From NCBI RefSeq assembly GCF_004361735.1, contig NZ_SNVV01000008.1, positions 146,525-210,524 of the forward strand: 64,000 bases of DNA. Reading direction: 5' to 3'. Both the position numbers and the translations under genes were made by a program. The notes beneath the pieces were generated by a model. That model did not search any database and was not told the DNA's origin. It saw nothing but the letters and a program-made list of their open reading frames with translations. The DNA is from Azoarcus indigens (GTDB lineage: Bacteria > Pseudomonadota > Gammaproteobacteria > Burkholderiales > Rhodocyclaceae). Numbering within the stretch: the stretch's first letter is position 1; the number at the start of each line of letters is the position of its first letter. Below are positions 1 to 8,741 of the stretch, one piece after another.

Positions 1-621
1 CATCCGCCCGGCGAGAAGCTGCGGGTGGAGCATCTCAAGGACCAGTACGAAGTCGGCGCCGGGACCCTGCGCGAAGCCCTGCTGCTGTTGGTGACCGACG
101 CTCTGGTGGTGGCCCAGGGCCAGCGTGGCTTCCGGGTGGCGCCGATTTCGGTTGCAGATTTCGAGGACATCACCCGCACCCGCGTGCTGCTGGAGACCGA
201 GGCCCTGCGCCAGTCCATCAGCCTGGGCGACGACGCCTGGGAAGCCGACCTGGTTGCGGCCTTCCACCGCCTCTCGCGCGCCGAGCAGAAGCTGGCCGAC
301 CACGACACCGGCACCACCGAGGAATGGGAGCTGCGCAACCGCGCCTTCCACGAGGCGCTGATCGCCGCCTCGCCGTCGCGCTGGATCCGCCATTTCCAGC
401 ACATCCTCTACCAGCAGTCGGAGCGCTACCGCCGCATCAGCCTGTTCCGCCAGCCCATCGTGCGCGATATCCACGCCGAGCATCAGGCCATCTTCGACGC
501 CACGCTGGCGCGGGACGCGACCCGCGCGACCTCCATCCTCACCGAACACATCCTGCGCACGCTGGATGCGGTGAAGCGCATGCCGGCCGACTTCTTCACC
601 CGGCCCGCGGCGCCACGCTGA
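1..621 (+). CDS. GntR-family regulator, FCD type (5' truncated)
   Basis: The reading frame is open from base 1, so the true start lies outside the window; about 206 residues remain. The first visible residues (PGEKLRVEHL, then GAGTLREALLLL) match the second half of a GntR winged helix, where PGxxL and a TxREAL recognition helix are typical. The rest, about residues 45-200, is all-helical and fits the FCD ligand-binding domain used by FadR/PdhR/LldR-type repressors that sense small carboxylic acids. An internal GTG at position 25 would cut the HTH and is not a credible start. The inducer and target cannot be read from the sequence; no co-directional metabolic gene sits beside it. The stop is followed by a 188-bp gap. 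Confidence 0.9.
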   Translation, partial: HPPGEKLRVEHLKDQYEVGAGTLREALLLLVTDALVVAQGQRGFRVAPISVADFEDITRTRVLLETEALRQSISLGDDAWEADLVAAFHRLSRAEQKLADHDTGTTEEWELRNRAFHEALIAASPSRWIRHFQHILYQQSERYRRISLFRQPIVRDIHAEHQAIFDATLARDATRATSILTEHILRTLDAVKRMPADFFTRPAAPR

Positions 622-717
622 ACCGCACCGCGCGCGCCAGCCCGCAGGCCGCGCCGGCAGCGGCATTGCGGGCCATCCGCACAAGCAGGATTCCTCCTAC
701 ACGCTAATCCGCCATTA

Positions 718-750
718 CGGACATTCCGCCGCAGGGCGCGCTCCTATAGT
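718..750 (+). promoter_or_regulatory. Candidate promoter for the BON lipoprotein gene
   Basis: A TATAGT hexamer at 745-750 resembles a -10 box and lies 60 bp before the gene at 810. A small perfect inverted repeat (CGGA-CAT-TCCG, 718-728) occupies the -35 area, where no good TTGACA match is seen. This could be an activator-dependent or alternative-sigma promoter. Weak evidence. Confidence 0.25.
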
Positions 751-809
751 GCAGACAGACCTTCCCCGCATCATCGGCAGGTCAGGCACAAAAACCCAAG
801 GAGAATGCC

Positions 810-1121
810 ATGCGACACACTGCCCTCAGCCTCGCCCTTTCCGGCCTGCTCGCCTTCACCGCCGTGGGTTGCGCCGTCACCCGCGACCAATCCACCGTCG
901 GCCAGTATGTGGACGACGCCACCATCACCACCCGCGTCAAGGCCAAGTTCGCCGAGGACAAGGCGGTAAGCGCCATGGCCCTGCAAGTGGAAACCCTGCG
1001 CGGCACCGTGCAACTCTCCGGCTTCGCCAAGAGCAGCGCCGAGAAGAGCCGCGCCGGCATGCTTGCCGAATCGGTGCCCGGCGTGAAGCAGGTGAAGAAC
1101 GACATCGTCGTCAAGCCGTAA
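810..1121 (+). CDS. BON-domain lipoprotein (OsmY-like)
   Basis: A 103-residue protein. The first 21 residues form a lipoprotein signal ending in TAVGC, with the lipidated cysteine at residue 21. Residues 35-103 match one BON domain: an acidic helix with TTRVKAKF, then VQLSGF, and a C-terminal VKNDIVVKP. BON domains are thought to bind phospholipid or envelope surfaces, and single-BON lipoproteins of this length are common in betaproteobacteria, often stress-induced like OsmY. An AAGGAGA ribosome-binding site lies 8 bp before the ATG. The gene stands alone and is followed by strong GC hairpins. The membrane location follows from the lipobox; the role in envelope stability is inferred. Confidence 0.88.
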   Translation: MRHTALSLALSGLLAFTAVGCAVTRDQSTVGQYVDDATITTRVKAKFAEDKAVSAMALQVETLRGTVQLSGFAKSSAEKSRAGMLAESVPGVKQVKNDIVVKP

Positions 1122-1125
1122 GCCC

Positions 1126-1190
1126 GGGCGCCGCGGCGCCCGCCCGGCCCTACCGCCCGCGCCGCACCGGCACTCCGCTGCCGGTGCGGC
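1126..1190 (+). terminator. GC-rich hairpins downstream of the BON gene
   Basis: Two structures follow the stop: a 16-bp perfect palindrome at 1126-1141, and a 12-bp perfect stem (1161-1172 with 1179-1190) with a 6-base CTCCGC loop. Neither is followed by a clear T run, so they may act as weak terminators or protect the mRNA 3' end. Confidence 0.45.
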
Positions 1191-1364
1191 ACGGGCGTTG
1201 CGTTCGGGGCCAGCCTGCCATGAATGGGCAGGCGGTCAGCGTCTTCCTACAGGGGAATCCACCCCGGCTGACAGGGCCGGCGGCAGGGACGGCGTAAGCT
1301 GAAGTCGTCGCCGGGGAGCGCGCCTCACCCGGCTTTCCCATCCCCGATTGCCAAGGAGAACGAC

Positions 1365-1739
1365 ATGGCACGCACCAACACCCGCACAGCTCCGACCGCT
1401 CCCGACATCGACACTCCGGTGGATCAGGCCAATACGCCGCTGTTGGCGGAAACCGACACCCTGGACAGCATCCTGCAGGAGTTCCGCAGTGTCTCCGACG
1501 AGAATCTGCCGGCCCTGCGCCAGCGCCTGGACGATCTGCTCGCCGCCGGCAGCAAGACCGGCACCGCGTATTACGCCACCCTCAAGCGCAGTTCCGGCCG
1601 CCTCGGGCAGATCGCCAGGCATGAACTGGAGCACTCCCGCGAAGTGGCCGACACCTATGTGAAGGAGAACCCGTGGCGCACGGTCGCCCTCGCCGGCGGC
1701 GTCGCCTTCCTTGGCGGCCTGCTGCTAGGCCGGCGCTGA
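1365..1739 (+). CDS. DUF883 (ElaB/YqjD-like) membrane-anchored protein
   Basis: A 124-residue protein with the DUF883 plan: a polar helical N-terminal part (about residues 30-100) and a C-terminal segment containing ENPWRTVALAGGVAF and ending in GGLLLGRR. The final 20 residues form one transmembrane helix with a basic tail. E. coli relatives ElaB and YqjD are C-tail-anchored inner-membrane proteins; YqjD binds ribosomes in stationary phase. That role is known for the family and not shown here. A strong AAGGAGA ribosome-binding site lies just before the ATG. The first 35 residues are Thr/Pro-rich and poorly conserved in this family. Confidence 0.87.
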   Translation: MARTNTRTAPTAPDIDTPVDQANTPLLAETDTLDSILQEFRSVSDENLPALRQRLDDLLAAGSKTGTAYYATLKRSSGRLGQIARHELEHSREVADTYVKENPWRTVALAGGVAFLGGLLLGRR

Positions 1740-1823
1740 GGCGGCCCCGGCAAACGCCCAGGTGAAGAGAGACGGCGGGCCCCCCGCAAGGAAGCTGGCC
1801 GTCTTCCGTTCACGCTGCCGGGT

Positions 1824-2708
1824 TCAGGCCGCTCGCGCCGCCTCGCCCAGGCGCTGCGCCTGCCTGTGGCGGAGTTCATGCACACGGTGCAATTGCCGCG
1901 TCACCTCGGCGCCGTAGAGCAGGATCATGGAAACGTAGTAAACCCAGACCAGGATCACCGCCAGCGAACCGGCCGCGCCGAAGGTGGTGCTCACCGAGGC
2001 GCGGCCGAGGTAGAGGCCTATGCCCCACTTGCCCACCTCGAACAGCATCGCGGTAACCATCGCGCCGCCGAACACCGTTTTCAGCCGCAGCGGAATCGGC
2101 GCCAGTACCTTGTAGATGATGGCGAACAGCCCGGCCTGCATCAGCAGCGCGATCACCGCCTGCAGCACCCAGGCCACCCACAACAGCGAGGCGATGCCCT
2201 GGGTGAGGTACTGGCCGACGACGACGATGGCGGCGCTGGCGATCAGCGACACCATCAGCAGGAAGCCGACGCCAACGATCACCGTCAATGCGCGCAGGCG
2301 CTGCAGCACCATGCCCAGCCAGAAGGTCTTGTAAGTGCGGCGGGCGCGGAAGATGCGCTCGAAGGCGGCGCCCATTTCCATGAACAGCGCGCTCGCCCCC
2401 AGCGCCACAGAGAACAGCGCCACCGCCCCGGCGACGAAGCCGCTGCCGGATTCGTAGCTGGCCGCCAGCAGCCGCTGCACCAGGGCCGCGCCCTGGGCGC
2501 CCAGCAGTTCCCCCAACTCCGCCACCACCCGCCCTTCCACCGCCGCCTGGCCGAACACCAGCCCGGCCACCGCCACCGCGATGACGAGGATGGGTGCGAG
2601 CGCGAAGGCGGCGTAATAGGCCAGCGCGGCGGCATAGGTGGTACAGCGGTCCTTGGCCCAGGCCTGGCCGGCGCGCAGCGGCACTTTCCACAGAGCGGGA
2701 TCGATCAT
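1824..2708 (-). CDS. YihY/BrkB-family inner-membrane protein
   Basis: A 294-residue polytopic protein of the YihY/virulence factor BrkB family (often mislabelled RNase BN). The start at 2708 is chosen because GGAGGAG sits about 9 bases upstream; a longer frame to 2828 adds an uncharacteristic Pro/Gly-rich extension. About six hydrophobic segments are visible. Family-typical features include the N-terminal AWAKDRCTTYAAALAYYAAF stretch and, near residues 240-275, FGAAGSLAVILVWVYYVS followed by YGAEVTRQ. The molecular function is not known; a transport or envelope role is assumed. It ends with a short charged tail and shares no obvious pathway with its neighbours. Confidence 0.9.
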   Translation of the reverse strand: MIDPALWKVPLRAGQAWAKDRCTTYAAALAYYAAFALAPILVIAVAVAGLVFGQAAVEGRVVAELGELLGAQGAALVQRLLAASYESGSGFVAGAVALFSVALGASALFMEMGAAFERIFRARRTYKTFWLGMVLQRLRALTVIVGVGFLLMVSLIASAAIVVVGQYLTQGIASLLWVAWVLQAVIALLMQAGLFAIIYKVLAPIPLRLKTVFGGAMVTAMLFEVGKWGIGLYLGRASVSTTFGAAGSLAVILVWVYYVSMILLYGAEVTRQLHRVHELRHRQAQRLGEAARAA

Positions 2709-2986
2709 CGGCAACTCTCCTCCTGGTGGCCTGAAGGCGCCTAGTGGCAGCACGCCCGCCGTCATTTCACCATGAGGGTGGGGCTGGCCAAAACCACGAG
2801 CGGAAAAGCGCAGTGCCCAAAGCGCCACTGCAGCGGGCCCCAGTGGCGGTTGCCTACGGCTGCGGCCTGCATGTGGCCCGGCACCAGCTTTGCGCCGGCG
2901 GACAAGAACTCAGGGACGGATGCGCCACCACCTCGGCGGCCATGCCGCACGCCGCCGCGGCAGCGCGGGAAGACGCCCCAAGCAGC

Positions 2987-4000
2987 CTAGACGGCCTCCT
3001 CCTGCGCCGGCCGCCGCATCGGCAGCCTGCCGCGGCAACCGGGAAAGCGGCGGCAACCCCAGAAAGCGCCGCGAGCGCTCTCGCGGGCGGTCATCTTGTC
3101 GCCGCATTGCGGGCAGCTAGGCGTGGTCCAGTCGCCCTCGGTCGCCAGTGCCAGCAGGCGGGCGGAAGCATCCGCCGGCAGCCGCTGCAGCATCGCGAGA
3201 AAGAGCTTGCCATCCACCAGGGTGATGCGGTTGTCGGCGGCAAAGGCGCGCGCTTCCGGGCTGAAGCCGCGCGGCGCCATGAAGAAGCCCTTGTCCACCT
3301 TCTCGTGCGCCATCACACCGCGCAACTCCCGCACCGTGGCCACGCCCACCGGACGGCTCAGCGCCTTGCACTGGACCACCGCGGTCGCCCGGCCGGCGTC
3401 GGCCTCGTCCTGGAACAGGCGGATGTCCACCCCGCCATCCGCGCCCAGCGCCGTGGTCCGGGCGGCAATCCCCTTCTCGCGGTAGAAGGCGCAGCACAGA
3501 TCCTCGAAGCGCTTCCACTCCACCTGGTCCAGCGCAGCAAGCGACCAGGCGGTGGGCCGCGGCGGGCGGGCCGGCGGTAGCTCGGCCCTCGAGCCGGCGG
3601 CCGGACCGGCAGCGGCCAGGCCGCTTGCCGGGTGCTCCTGCTCCGCGGCCGTCTTTCCGCCTGCGCTCCCACCTGCGGGCACCGGCGGCCGTGCCGGCGC
3701 CTGTTCGCGGAAGGCGGTGCCGGCGGACAGCGCTTCTGTACCACCAGCACCAGCGGACGAGCGGCCCAGGAAGCGGATCACGGCGATGACGGCGAACAGG
3801 AAGGCCAGCCCCCAGGCGGGCAGCGCCAGCACGTTGAAAATGGGTTGCAGCAGCGGATGACCGGCGGCATAGCCGGGCAGGATGACGGTGCCGGCAAACA
3901 GGCAGCAGGCGGAAAGAAAGGCGGAAAGCCGCCAGTCCGACTGCATCGCCACGGCAATCACGCCCTGTTTCTTCTTTCTTCTCTTGCGGTAAGCGGCCAT
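2987..4000 (-). CDS. Membrane-anchored Mrr-like restriction endonuclease with C4 zinc finger
   Basis: A 337-residue protein in three parts. Residues 2-12 are very basic (YRKRRKKKQ), followed by two transmembrane helices (about 25-45 and 56-78). After a Pro/Ala-rich linker, residues 150-275 match the Mrr_cat fold: WKRFEDLC, then GADGGVDI with D192, then VVQCKA with Q210 and K212, giving the PD-(D/E)xK D...QxK core. Residues 296-322 form a topoisomerase-type zinc finger with cysteines at 296, 299, 316 and 322. The start at 4000 is chosen because related proteins begin with the basic RRKKKQG segment; the ribosome-binding site is weak. Such proteins are presumed to cleave modified or foreign DNA at the inner membrane. 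No methyltransferase or specificity gene is adjacent. Confidence 0.85.
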   Translation of the reverse strand: MAAYRKRRKKKQGVIAVAMQSDWRLSAFLSACCLFAGTVILPGYAAGHPLLQPIFNVLALPAWGLAFLFAVIAVIRFLGRSSAGAGGTEALSAGTAFREQAPARPPVPAGGSAGGKTAAEQEHPASGLAAAGPAAGSRAELPPARPPRPTAWSLAALDQVEWKRFEDLCCAFYREKGIAARTTALGADGGVDIRLFQDEADAGRATAVVQCKALSRPVGVATVRELRGVMAHEKVDKGFFMAPRGFSPEARAFAADNRITLVDGKLFLAMLQRLPADASARLLALATEGDWTTPSCPQCGDKMTARESARGAFWGCRRFPGCRGRLPMRRPAQEEAV

Positions 4001-4201
4001 CGCTTGCCGGCCGGCCCTGCGCCGCGGGAGCCTGCCGAATACCTCACTGCGGAAGTGGTCAATGGCTCCCGATATTACTTTTCGGTAAATACATCGGCAT
4101 GTGTCGTGGATCACGCCACGGGGAAATCGGCGACCGCCGCCCGCGGCCCGGCGCGACATTTCCGATGATGGGCCGGGTTTGCGGACACCCCGCCGCTGCC
4201 T

Positions 4202-5170
4202 TCAGCCCGGTGGACGGGCCCGCGTGCGGGAAACGGCATCGGCCTCCTGCAGGCATACCAGCCTGTGCAGCGCCCTGTGGGTGGGCACGTCGGCGCCCTG
4301 TGCCTGCGCCATCTGCAGCAGCACGCCGGTGATGGCATCCAGTTCCGTGCGGCGGCCCGCCAGCAGATCCTGCAGCATGCTGGTGCGGTTGGCGGCGGTG
4401 GCCCGCACTACCGCCCATACCCTTTCGCGCGCCTGCGCTTCGTCCAGCGCCAGGCCGGCGCTGCGCAGCACCGGCCAGGCTTCGGCCACCAGCGCCTCGA
4501 CGTAGGCGGGATACGGCGGCTCCAGCAGGGCGCTGGTAGGCACCCGGAATACCGCCGTCAGCGGATTGAGGGCGAGGTTCACCAGCAACTTGGCGAGGCG
4601 GGCGGCGGCGATCTCCGGCTCCACCCGCGCCGGGAAGCCGGCTTCCCCCAGCCATTGCGCCAGCACCTCGAAGCCCGGCGGCAGCAGCGTTTCGCCGCTG
4701 CCCGCAAGGGTCACCACCCGGCCCTTGCGGTGCGCGCCCATGGTGGTCACGCCCTGGCCTACCAGCGGCACGCCCGCGGCAGCCTCCCGCAGCCGGCTTT
4801 CCACCAACCCGTTCTGCAGCGACAGCAGGCCGCGCACCCCCAGTGCGGCAGCCGTGCCGGCCGCGGCGGCGGTGTCGCCGGCCTTCACCAGCAGCAGGGC
4901 CCATTCCGCCCGCGGCAAGCGGGGCACCGACCAGACCTCCGGCTGCCACTCGGCGCCATCCACCTGCACGCCGGCGCGCAACGCCACCGCACGCGCCGGC
5001 GAGGACGCCACCAGCGCCACCCGCATCCGCCGCGCCAGCCGGGCGCCGATGCTGAGGCCGAGCGCGCCGGCACCGATGATGGCCAGCGGATAGGGCGCCC
5101 CATCCTGTCCGGGCCCGCCGTCGCGCCCTGCCGCTGCGTCCGCTGCAACCGCCCCGCCCTTGCCGTCCAT
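4202..5170 (-). CDS. panE: 2-dehydropantoate 2-reductase
   Basis: A 322-residue member of the ApbA/PanE family, which reduces ketopantoate to pantoate with NADPH in pantothenate and CoA synthesis. A Rossmann motif GAGALG lies at about residues 33-38. The C-terminal domain shows the family signature: an AKLLVNLALNPLTA stretch with the catalytic Lys near 200, then NRTSMLQDLLAGRRTELD about 80 residues later. The first 25 residues are Ala/Gly-rich and precede the NADP fold, so the real start could be slightly downstream. It stands alone; no panB or panC is nearby. Several PanE-like paralogues exist in betaproteobacteria, so assignment as the main ketopantoate reductase is probable rather than certain. 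Confidence 0.85.
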   Translation of the reverse strand: MDGKGGAVAADAAAGRDGGPGQDGAPYPLAIIGAGALGLSIGARLARRMRVALVASSPARAVALRAGVQVDGAEWQPEVWSVPRLPRAEWALLLVKAGDTAAAAGTAAALGVRGLLSLQNGLVESRLREAAAGVPLVGQGVTTMGAHRKGRVVTLAGSGETLLPPGFEVLAQWLGEAGFPARVEPEIAAARLAKLLVNLALNPLTAVFRVPTSALLEPPYPAYVEALVAEAWPVLRSAGLALDEAQARERVWAVVRATAANRTSMLQDLLAGRRTELDAITGVLLQMAQAQGADVPTHRALHRLVCLQEADAVSRTRARPPG

Positions 5171-5353
5171 ATCTCTCCCGCCTTCATACCGGTTGCCGCA
5201 CGCCGGCCCGCCGGCGATACGGATAGGGCCCGCAGTTTAGGGGAGGCATGCCCGTGCGCGGCGGGATATCGCCGCTTGCGCGCCCGCCCGGCCATCCGGC
5301 GGCGCACAGCGAGCGCGCCACCTCCGACGGGAAAAGGGCGACAATCCCTGCCC

Positions 5354-6307
5354 ATGAACGACTTGCCGCCCCAGCGCCCGCATTCCTCCGACAATCCGCC
5401 CAGACGCAGGCGCCTCCAGACGGAGCCGGCAGCACTGGCCGACGATCTGGCCGGCCTGCTGGCCCTGCCCAGCCCCTTCCCCACCGAGGCCGGCACCGTG
5501 CTGCTGCAGGAGCCGGCCGGCAGCTGCCCGATGGAGCTGGGCACCCGGCTGAACGAAGGCAGCTACGGCCGCCCCTTCGTGCTGGAGCAGGACGGCTACC
5601 GCTACCTGCACTTCAACCTGCGCTTCCAGCAGAGCGGCATGTGCCTCGCCCGGCCGCAGGCGCTGGACCTGGCCTACACCCGCGGCATGATGGCTTTCCT
5701 GCTGTTCGTGCCGCGGCCGCGCGCCATCCTGCTGCTGGGCCTGGGCGGCGGCTCGCTGGCCAAGTTCTGCCACCAGCACCTGCCGGCCACCGACATCACC
5801 GCGGTGGAGGTGGACGCCGACGTGATCGGCTTCCGCCGCGCCTTCCGCATTCCCCCGGACGACCACCGCTTCCGCATCATCCACGGCGACGGCGCCAGCG
5901 TGCTGGCGATGGAGGAACGCCGCCAGGACGTCATCCTGGTGGACGTGTTCGACGAATACGGCGTGCCCGCCTCGCTCGCCAACAGCCACTTCTACGAGAC
6001 CATCCACCAGCGCCTGTCGGCCAACGGCGTGCTGGTGATGAACATCGCCGGCGACCGCGAGGACTACCGCCTGCATGTGGACAACATGGCCATTGCCTTC
6101 GACGACCGGGTGATCGCCATGTCGATCAAGGACGACGGCAACTACCTCTTGTTCGCCTTCAAGAGCCCGGACTTCGACCCGCGCTGGAAGTGGATGCCGG
6201 CGCAGGCGCGCGAGCTGCAGGCCCGCCTGGGCCTGGACTTCCCGGAGTTCGCCCGCCAGCTGGAGCGCGGCCAGAAGCTGCGGCTGGCGCAGCGGCTGGC
6301 GCGCTGA
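5354..6307 (+). CDS. Spermidine synthase-like methyltransferase-fold protein
   Basis: A 317-residue protein related to polyamine aminopropyltransferases (SpeE-like). Residues 110-235 hold the nucleotide-binding fold: LLLGLGGGSLAKF, then ITAVEVDADV, IIHGDGASVL and DVILVDVFDEYGVP. The GGGS glycine loop and the acidic EVD match the site that binds decarboxylated SAM in true spermidine synthases. The proton-shuttle Asp-Thr region of authentic SpeE is not obvious, so many such proteins are annotated only as spermidine synthase-like. The start at 5354 follows the end of upstream non-coding sequence; reading further upstream runs antisense through panE and is not credible. It is divergent from panE and convergent with the FAD oxidoreductase. 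Confidence 0.78.
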   Translation: MNDLPPQRPHSSDNPPRRRRLQTEPAALADDLAGLLALPSPFPTEAGTVLLQEPAGSCPMELGTRLNEGSYGRPFVLEQDGYRYLHFNLRFQQSGMCLARPQALDLAYTRGMMAFLLFVPRPRAILLLGLGGGSLAKFCHQHLPATDITAVEVDADVIGFRRAFRIPPDDHRFRIIHGDGASVLAMEERRQDVILVDVFDEYGVPASLANSHFYETIHQRLSANGVLVMNIAGDREDYRLHVDNMAIAFDDRVIAMSIKDDGNYLLFAFKSPDFDPRWKWMPAQARELQARLGLDFPEFARQLERGQKLRLAQRLAR

Positions 6308-6334
6308 GCAGCCGCCCCTGGCGGCGGACCGCGC

Positions 6335-7432
6335 TCACAGCTTTTCGACGACCGCTTCCGCGATCGCCAGCGCCGAGGTCAGCCCCGGCGATTCGATGCC
6401 GAACAGGTTCACCAGCCCGCGCACGCCGTGCTCCGCCTCGCCCTGGATGAGAAAATCCGCCGCCGGCTCGCCGGGCCCCGATAGCTTGGGGCGGATGCCG
6501 GCGTAGGCCGGTTGCAGCGCGCCATCCGGCAGGCCCGGCCAGTAGCGGCGGATGGCGGCATAGAAGGCGTCGGCGCGTCGCGGGTCCACCGTGTAGTCGA
6601 TACGCTCCAGCCACTCCACGTCCGGCCCGAAGCGCGCCTGGCCGCCCAGGTCCAGCGTCAGATGCACGCCCAGCCCCCCCGGCTCCGGCACCGGGTAGAT
6701 CAGGCGCGAGAATGGCGAGCGCCCCGCCAGGCTGTAGTAATTGCCCTTGGCCAGGTGCAGCGGCGGCACCGTCGCCGGGTCCAGGCCGGCCAGCGCGGCG
6801 GCCACGCGCTGCGCCTGCAGCCCGGCACAATTCACCACCACGCCGGCCTTCACCGCCATCGGCTGCGCGCCGCCCACCTCCAGCAGGATGCCGTCGCCGG
6901 CCACCTCGCCGCGCAACACCGGCGAACCCAGCGCCACCGCGCCGCCGGCCGCCTCGCAGTCCCCCTGCAGGGCCAGCATGAAGGCGTGGCTGTCGAGGAT
7001 GCCGGTATCTGCGCTGTGCAGCGCGGCCACGCATTGCAGGTTCGGCTCGGCCGCCCGCGCCATCGCGGCCGGCATCATCTCCAGCGCCGCCACCCCGTTC
7101 GCCCGCCCCGCCGCTAGCAGGTGTTCCAGCGCATCCGCCTGCGCCGCCGCGGTGGCGACGATGAACTTGCCGCAGCGCCGGTGGGCGATGCCGCGCGCCG
7201 CGCAGTACTCGTACAACAGCTGCCGGCCGCGCACGCACAGCGCCGCCTTCAGCGAGCCGGCTGGGTAGTAGATGCCGGCATGGATGACCTCGCTGTTGCG
7301 CGAGCTGGTGGCGGTGCCCGGCGCCCGCTCACGCTCCAGCACCACCGTCTCCAGCCCGCGCTGCGCCAGCGCCCGCGCCACCGCGAGGCCGACGACGCCG
7401 GCGCCGATGACGATGCAATCCACTCTTTCCAT
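6335..7432 (-). CDS. FAD-dependent oxidoreductase, L-2-hydroxyglutarate dehydrogenase-like
   Basis: A 365-residue DAO-superfamily flavoenzyme. The FAD-binding motif [13 protein letters not shown] is at residues 10-22, followed by an acidic E33 (VVLERE). The region [15 protein letters not shown] near residue 45 is the signature of the LhgO/YgaF group, which oxidises L-2-hydroxyglutarate to 2-oxoglutarate and passes electrons to the quinone pool. Other typical stretches are [31 protein letters not shown] and [13 protein letters not shown]. The length is slightly short of E. coli LhgO (422), matching the shorter proteobacterial branch. No glutarate pathway genes lie nearby, so the substrate remains inferred. 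It is convergent with the spermidine-synthase-like gene, 27 bp apart. Confidence 0.82.
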   Translation of the reverse strand: MERVDCIVIGAGVVGLAVARALAQRGLETVVLERERAPGTATSSRNSEVIHAGIYYPAGSLKAALCVRGRQLLYEYCAARGIAHRRCGKFIVATAAAQADALEHLLAAGRANGVAALEMMPAAMARAAEPNLQCVAALHSADTGILDSHAFMLALQGDCEAAGGAVALGSPVLRGEVAGDGILLEVGGAQPMAVKAGVVVNCAGLQAQRVAAALAGLDPATVPPLHLAKGNYYSLAGRSPFSRLIYPVPEPGGLGVHLTLDLGGQARFGPDVEWLERIDYTVDPRRADAFYAAIRRYWPGLPDGALQPAYAGIRPKLSGPGEPAADFLIQGEAEHGVRGLVNLFGIESPGLTSALAIAEAVVEKL

Positions 7433-7599
7433 CCGCCAGCAGCCATCCGAAAGACAGACCCCGGACGATAAGCCAGTTCGCCGCTCAAGCGGGAGTCATC
7501 CGGCCCGGCGGGCCAGCGCCGCGGTGTTATCCTCGGCCACATCCCCGCGCCCCGCCGCGGGCTCAGACCAAAACCAGAAACCCCAAGGAAAGCAGCAGC

Positions 7600-8559
7600 A
7601 TGGACATCGGCCAGATCAGCGAGGCCATACAGCGCGACGGCGTCTGGGTCGTCTTCGTCAACGTGCTGCTGCAGCAGCTCGGCCTGCCGGTGCCGGCGGT
7701 GCCCACGCTGCTGCTGGCCGGCAGCCTGGCGCTGTCCTCCGGCCAGGCGGGGCAGATGCTGCTGGCGGCGGTGGCCGCCTCGGTGCTGGCGGACTGGCTG
7801 TGGTACCTCGCCGGCCGCGGTTTCGGCTACCGGGTGCTGAACGGCTTGTGCCGGCTGTCCATCAACCCCGGCTCCTGCGTGTCCGAAACCGAGAGCCGCT
7901 TCCTGCGCTGGGGGCTGGGCTCGCTGGTGCTGGCCAAATTCATTCCTGGCTTCTCCACCGTGGCCCCGCCGATTGCCGGCGCGCTGCGCATGCCGCTGCC
8001 GGGCTTCATCGCCGCGGTGTCGGCCGGCGCCATGCTGTGGGCCGGCGGAGCCCTCCTGGCCGGCTGGCTGCTGCGGGAGCGGGTGCGGGAGGCCATCGCC
8101 ACGCTGAACGAGCATGGCGTGCTGGTCGTCACCGCGCTGGCCGTCGCGGTGGCGGTGTGGCTGGGCTGGAAGCTGTGGCAGAAGTACCGCTTCGAGTGCC
8201 TGGCCGCCATTCCCCACATCACGCCGGCGGAGCTCATCGAAGCCCTGGCCTCGCCGGCGCCGCCACTGTTGCTGGACCTGCGCGGCGCCACCATGCAGGC
8301 GGAAACCGGGCCCATTCCCGGCGCAACGCCGATCTCCCTCGACGAACTCCGCGCGCTGGTGGGCAAGGAGCCCTGGGACCGCGCCATCGTCACCCTCTGC
8401 GCCTGCCCCGGGGACGCCAGCGCCATCCAGGCCGCCCGCGCACTGGGCAAACTGGGCTACACCTCGGTGCGGCCACTGCGCGGCGGCTACGAAGCCTGGC
8501 TGGCGTCCGCCCGGCCGCAGGAGGCCATCGAAGCGATCCAGCCCGGCGCCCAGCAGTAA
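7600..8559 (+). CDS. DedA-family membrane protein fused to a rhodanese domain
   Basis: A 319-residue fusion. Residues 10-190 are a DedA/VTT domain, with the conserved glycine-rich reentrant region (ADWLWYLAGRGFG, then AKFIPGFSTVAPPIAGALRMP) and four to five membrane segments. Residues 205-305 are a cytoplasmic rhodanese fold: LLLDLRG, then a C267-A-C269-P-G active loop, and GYEAW near the end. DedA proteins are implicated in lipid scrambling and membrane-potential homeostasis; rhodanese domains carry sulfane sulfur on a loop cysteine. The CxCP loop is typical of this DedA-rhodanese family rather than the CRxGxR of thiosulfate sulfurtransferases. An AAGGAAAG ribosome-binding site precedes the ATG. 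Confidence 0.9.
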   Translation: MDIGQISEAIQRDGVWVVFVNVLLQQLGLPVPAVPTLLLAGSLALSSGQAGQMLLAAVAASVLADWLWYLAGRGFGYRVLNGLCRLSINPGSCVSETESRFLRWGLGSLVLAKFIPGFSTVAPPIAGALRMPLPGFIAAVSAGAMLWAGGALLAGWLLRERVREAIATLNEHGVLVVTALAVAVAVWLGWKLWQKYRFECLAAIPHITPAELIEALASPAPPLLLDLRGATMQAETGPIPGATPISLDELRALVGKEPWDRAIVTLCACPGDASAIQAARALGKLGYTSVRPLRGGYEAWLASARPQEAIEAIQPGAQQ

Positions 8560-8741
8560 TACCAGTGACACCCGGCGGACCGCGCCCCGCCGCCCGCGGC
8601 GAGACACGCGCCTCAGCCGATGCCGCACTGCGGCGGGCCGAGGGCGGCGAGTTCCGGGATAATGCCCGGCCCGGTGACCGGCGCCGCCCCGCCGGCTCTC
8701 CCGTCTATCCGCCCCTGCCCTAAGCCCGCGCCTCCCAGCTC

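Noticed and set aside
2762..2950. 62-residue open frame on the minus strand between the YihY and Mrr-like genes
   Set aside because: No ribosome-binding site or family motif is visible; kept as non-coding.
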